From Pampus argenteus (lineage: Eukaryota > Chordata > Actinopteri > Scombriformes > Stromateidae), in contig CM072878.1 in the NCBI GenBank assembly GCA_036937835.1, forward strand, positions 1,162,501-1,226,500: DNA of 64,000 nt, given 5' to 3'. Of the stretch, positions 62,260-64,000 are shown piece after piece. A program made the position numbers and the translations under genes. The stretch's first letter is position 1, and the number at the start of each line of letters is the position of its first letter. The notes beneath the pieces were generated by a model. That model searched no databases. It was given only the letters and a program-made list of their open reading frames with translations, and was not told the origin of the DNA.

Positions 62260-64000
62260 GTGGTAACATTAAGTAATCTTGGAGGAAGAAGAGGAACTGT
62301 GGTTACAATGAATGATGAATTATTACAGTAGCAGAACCCGTGACATTAAGTTCATTGTAACATTAACATTAACATAACCATAATAACCCCTTTAAATCTG
62401 ATGTTATTGGATGATTATAAACCGTAGATCTATATATTTATAATTTACACAGATTTGTATCATATATACAAAAAGGTACATAAAGAAAAATATGCAACTC
62501 ATGTACCCCCAATAGTTTATATATAGTTTATATATCTACAAATGACTTAAACAGGCATCATACTGCTTATTAGAGGCACCTCAGTCTCTTTATGAAAGTA
62601 TCTGACACCATATGTAAAATAGGGTATGCATTCATGGTAAAAAGCCTTAACAACAACTACAGGCTGCACTAAGGTGGCAGCATAACCACACTGGGGCGTG
62701 TTGGTAAAAGCACATCATGTTGAATGTCACGTGCTGACCCTCACATGGAAGCACCACGCTACCTAGACCACTGTCATACTCACTATGACCCTCGCCACAT
62801 GAATACTAATACTTGTTGCCTGTAGTAAAGGGAGGGATTTTAACACTACTGCACACTGTCTCCAATATCAAACCCACAGTCAGCAGGCGGTTGATTGAAC
62901 CTGTGGATTCGTCCTCATCAGCCTGCTGTTCACCCTCTAGATTCTTGGTTTCTCTTCTCTGGTGACTTCTGTGTGTCCCAGCTGTACAGGTGGAGCCGGT
63001 CTGGATGCATCTTCTGCATTTCATATGATGGTTTACCTGTAAATATATGAAGGAGTCATACTGCCAGCAGGGTGCAGATTTAACATTTTCTAGTGAATGG
63101 GAGCCAGAGTGATGTTATGTTGGATAGATAGCTGTCTAGAAAGGCAGGAGGGGAAGAATAAGGCAAGTTAGCTGTCAGCTGACTTTAACAGCAATATAAT
63201 ATAATGTACAGCAGCAAGCCAGTGGTGCATGTGTGGTTTGCTAGAAGTTATTAAAACTTTATTTTTATAAATCATTCTGATTCATTTATCTGATGCTGTT
63301 TTTTCACTTACTGTTTCATCTTGAAGGTAAAGTGGTTACTGTGTCCCTGAGAGTTCACATACAACAGTAATACCTCATCAATGCTGAGACATTATCAAGA
63401 CTTTTTATTAACATCCGAAATCGTTTGTAACATAACATTATAGCAACAAGTATTAAGGAAAAGATCATTTCCTTTATCAAATAATTATCTATTCTATTAT
63501 CATTCAGCTAGATGAAATGTTGTCCAGCAGAAGGTCAATAACAGTAAGACGAGTCAATAATATTGATTATATTAGATTATGTGGTAGGACATTATGCCAT
63601 CTTACGTTCACAGTATTGCTCTGAGTCACACCAGGTGGGAAGTTTTTTAAACTGTGGAGTCAATTTTATAATTTATTCTTAATTTGAATCATCACTATGT
63701 ACCAACATTCAAGATACACGATGCATACCAACACTCAAACATGTACTAATAAGCATTTTGCATCAGCTGCTATGAATTTGTTTCCTTTTCTCACTATCTG
63801 GTATGTGAGAAAGATGCAGCTATTGGCTTTAAGAAACCAGTGGCTGGAATGTGAAATTCTGCCCACTATTTCCTCTTCATTAGTATCTCCTCAGTGTGCC
63901 TGCTTCTCTTTTTCTATGCTAAAGCTCCTCTCAGGGTTGTGTTGTTGTGACAAGTTGAAAGATAATTGACAGCCTATATTAAGGTAAAGGACAGGTTCAC
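62260..64000. other. Right end, no gene recognised
   Basis: AT-rich. A minus-strand 72-codon frame at 62806-63024 starts near an acceptor-like TATTTACAG and could be an exon, but it matches no family I recognise. Confidence 0.5.

Overview
This is vertebrate nuclear DNA, almost certainly from a teleost fish. The evidence is intron-containing genes with GT/AG junctions, abundant CA/TG and tetranucleotide microsatellites, a Tc1-type DNA transposon, many CR1/L2-type LINE copies with (TTTGA)n-like tails, and low gene density. Two protein-coding genes can be rebuilt exon by exon, both on the minus strand. Most other long open frames are products of simple repeats or transposon relics.

Layout. 1-0.6 kb: decayed reverse-transcriptase relic (minus). 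0.8-1.5 kb: large CA/CACACT array. 1.5-9.1 kb: intergenic, rich in (TG)n, with an 8-bp minisatellite at 7.0-7.2 kb and a 61-68 bp tandem repeat at 5.1-5.3 kb. 9.1-9.6 kb: orphan CpG-rich, promoter-like segment directly beside a 1.05 kb (TACA)n array. 11.75-14.93 kb: complete ornithine decarboxylase-like gene with eight coding exons and 428 codons. It keeps the catalytic residues but ends where the C-terminal degradation tail of vertebrate ODC would start. 15.3-17.05 kb: L2 LINE pieces. 17.8-19.4 kb: Tc1 element with a frameshifted transposase. 21.0-28.7 kb: L2 3' ends, a non-autonomous repeat carrying a perfect hairpin and telomere-like repeats, a degraded retroviral pol remnant, and minisatellites.

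32.4-40.7 kb: retinoic acid receptor alpha (rara). The isoform-2 first exon lies at 40505-40703, and eight further coding exons give a 476-codon protein with DNA-binding and ligand-binding domains. An intron splits the ligand-binding-domain exon that, as I recall, is a single 159-nt exon in tetrapods. A small intron carries a cluster of nuclear-receptor half-sites next to a POU octamer. The isoform-1 first exon was not found and probably lies outside the window. 41.6-59.3 kb: long intergenic or upstream-intronic DNA with microsatellites. 59.3-62.26 kb: a nearly intact L2/CR1 LINE with a 754-codon open frame, truncated before the endonuclease domain. 62.3-64 kb: nothing identifiable.

The two genes do not form a functional unit: one belongs to polyamine synthesis, the other to retinoid-controlled transcription. 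I see no convincing novel multi-gene system. The most interesting points are the ODC paralogue without a degron and with a remodelled substrate loop, the extra rara intron, and the candidate rara autoregulatory sites.
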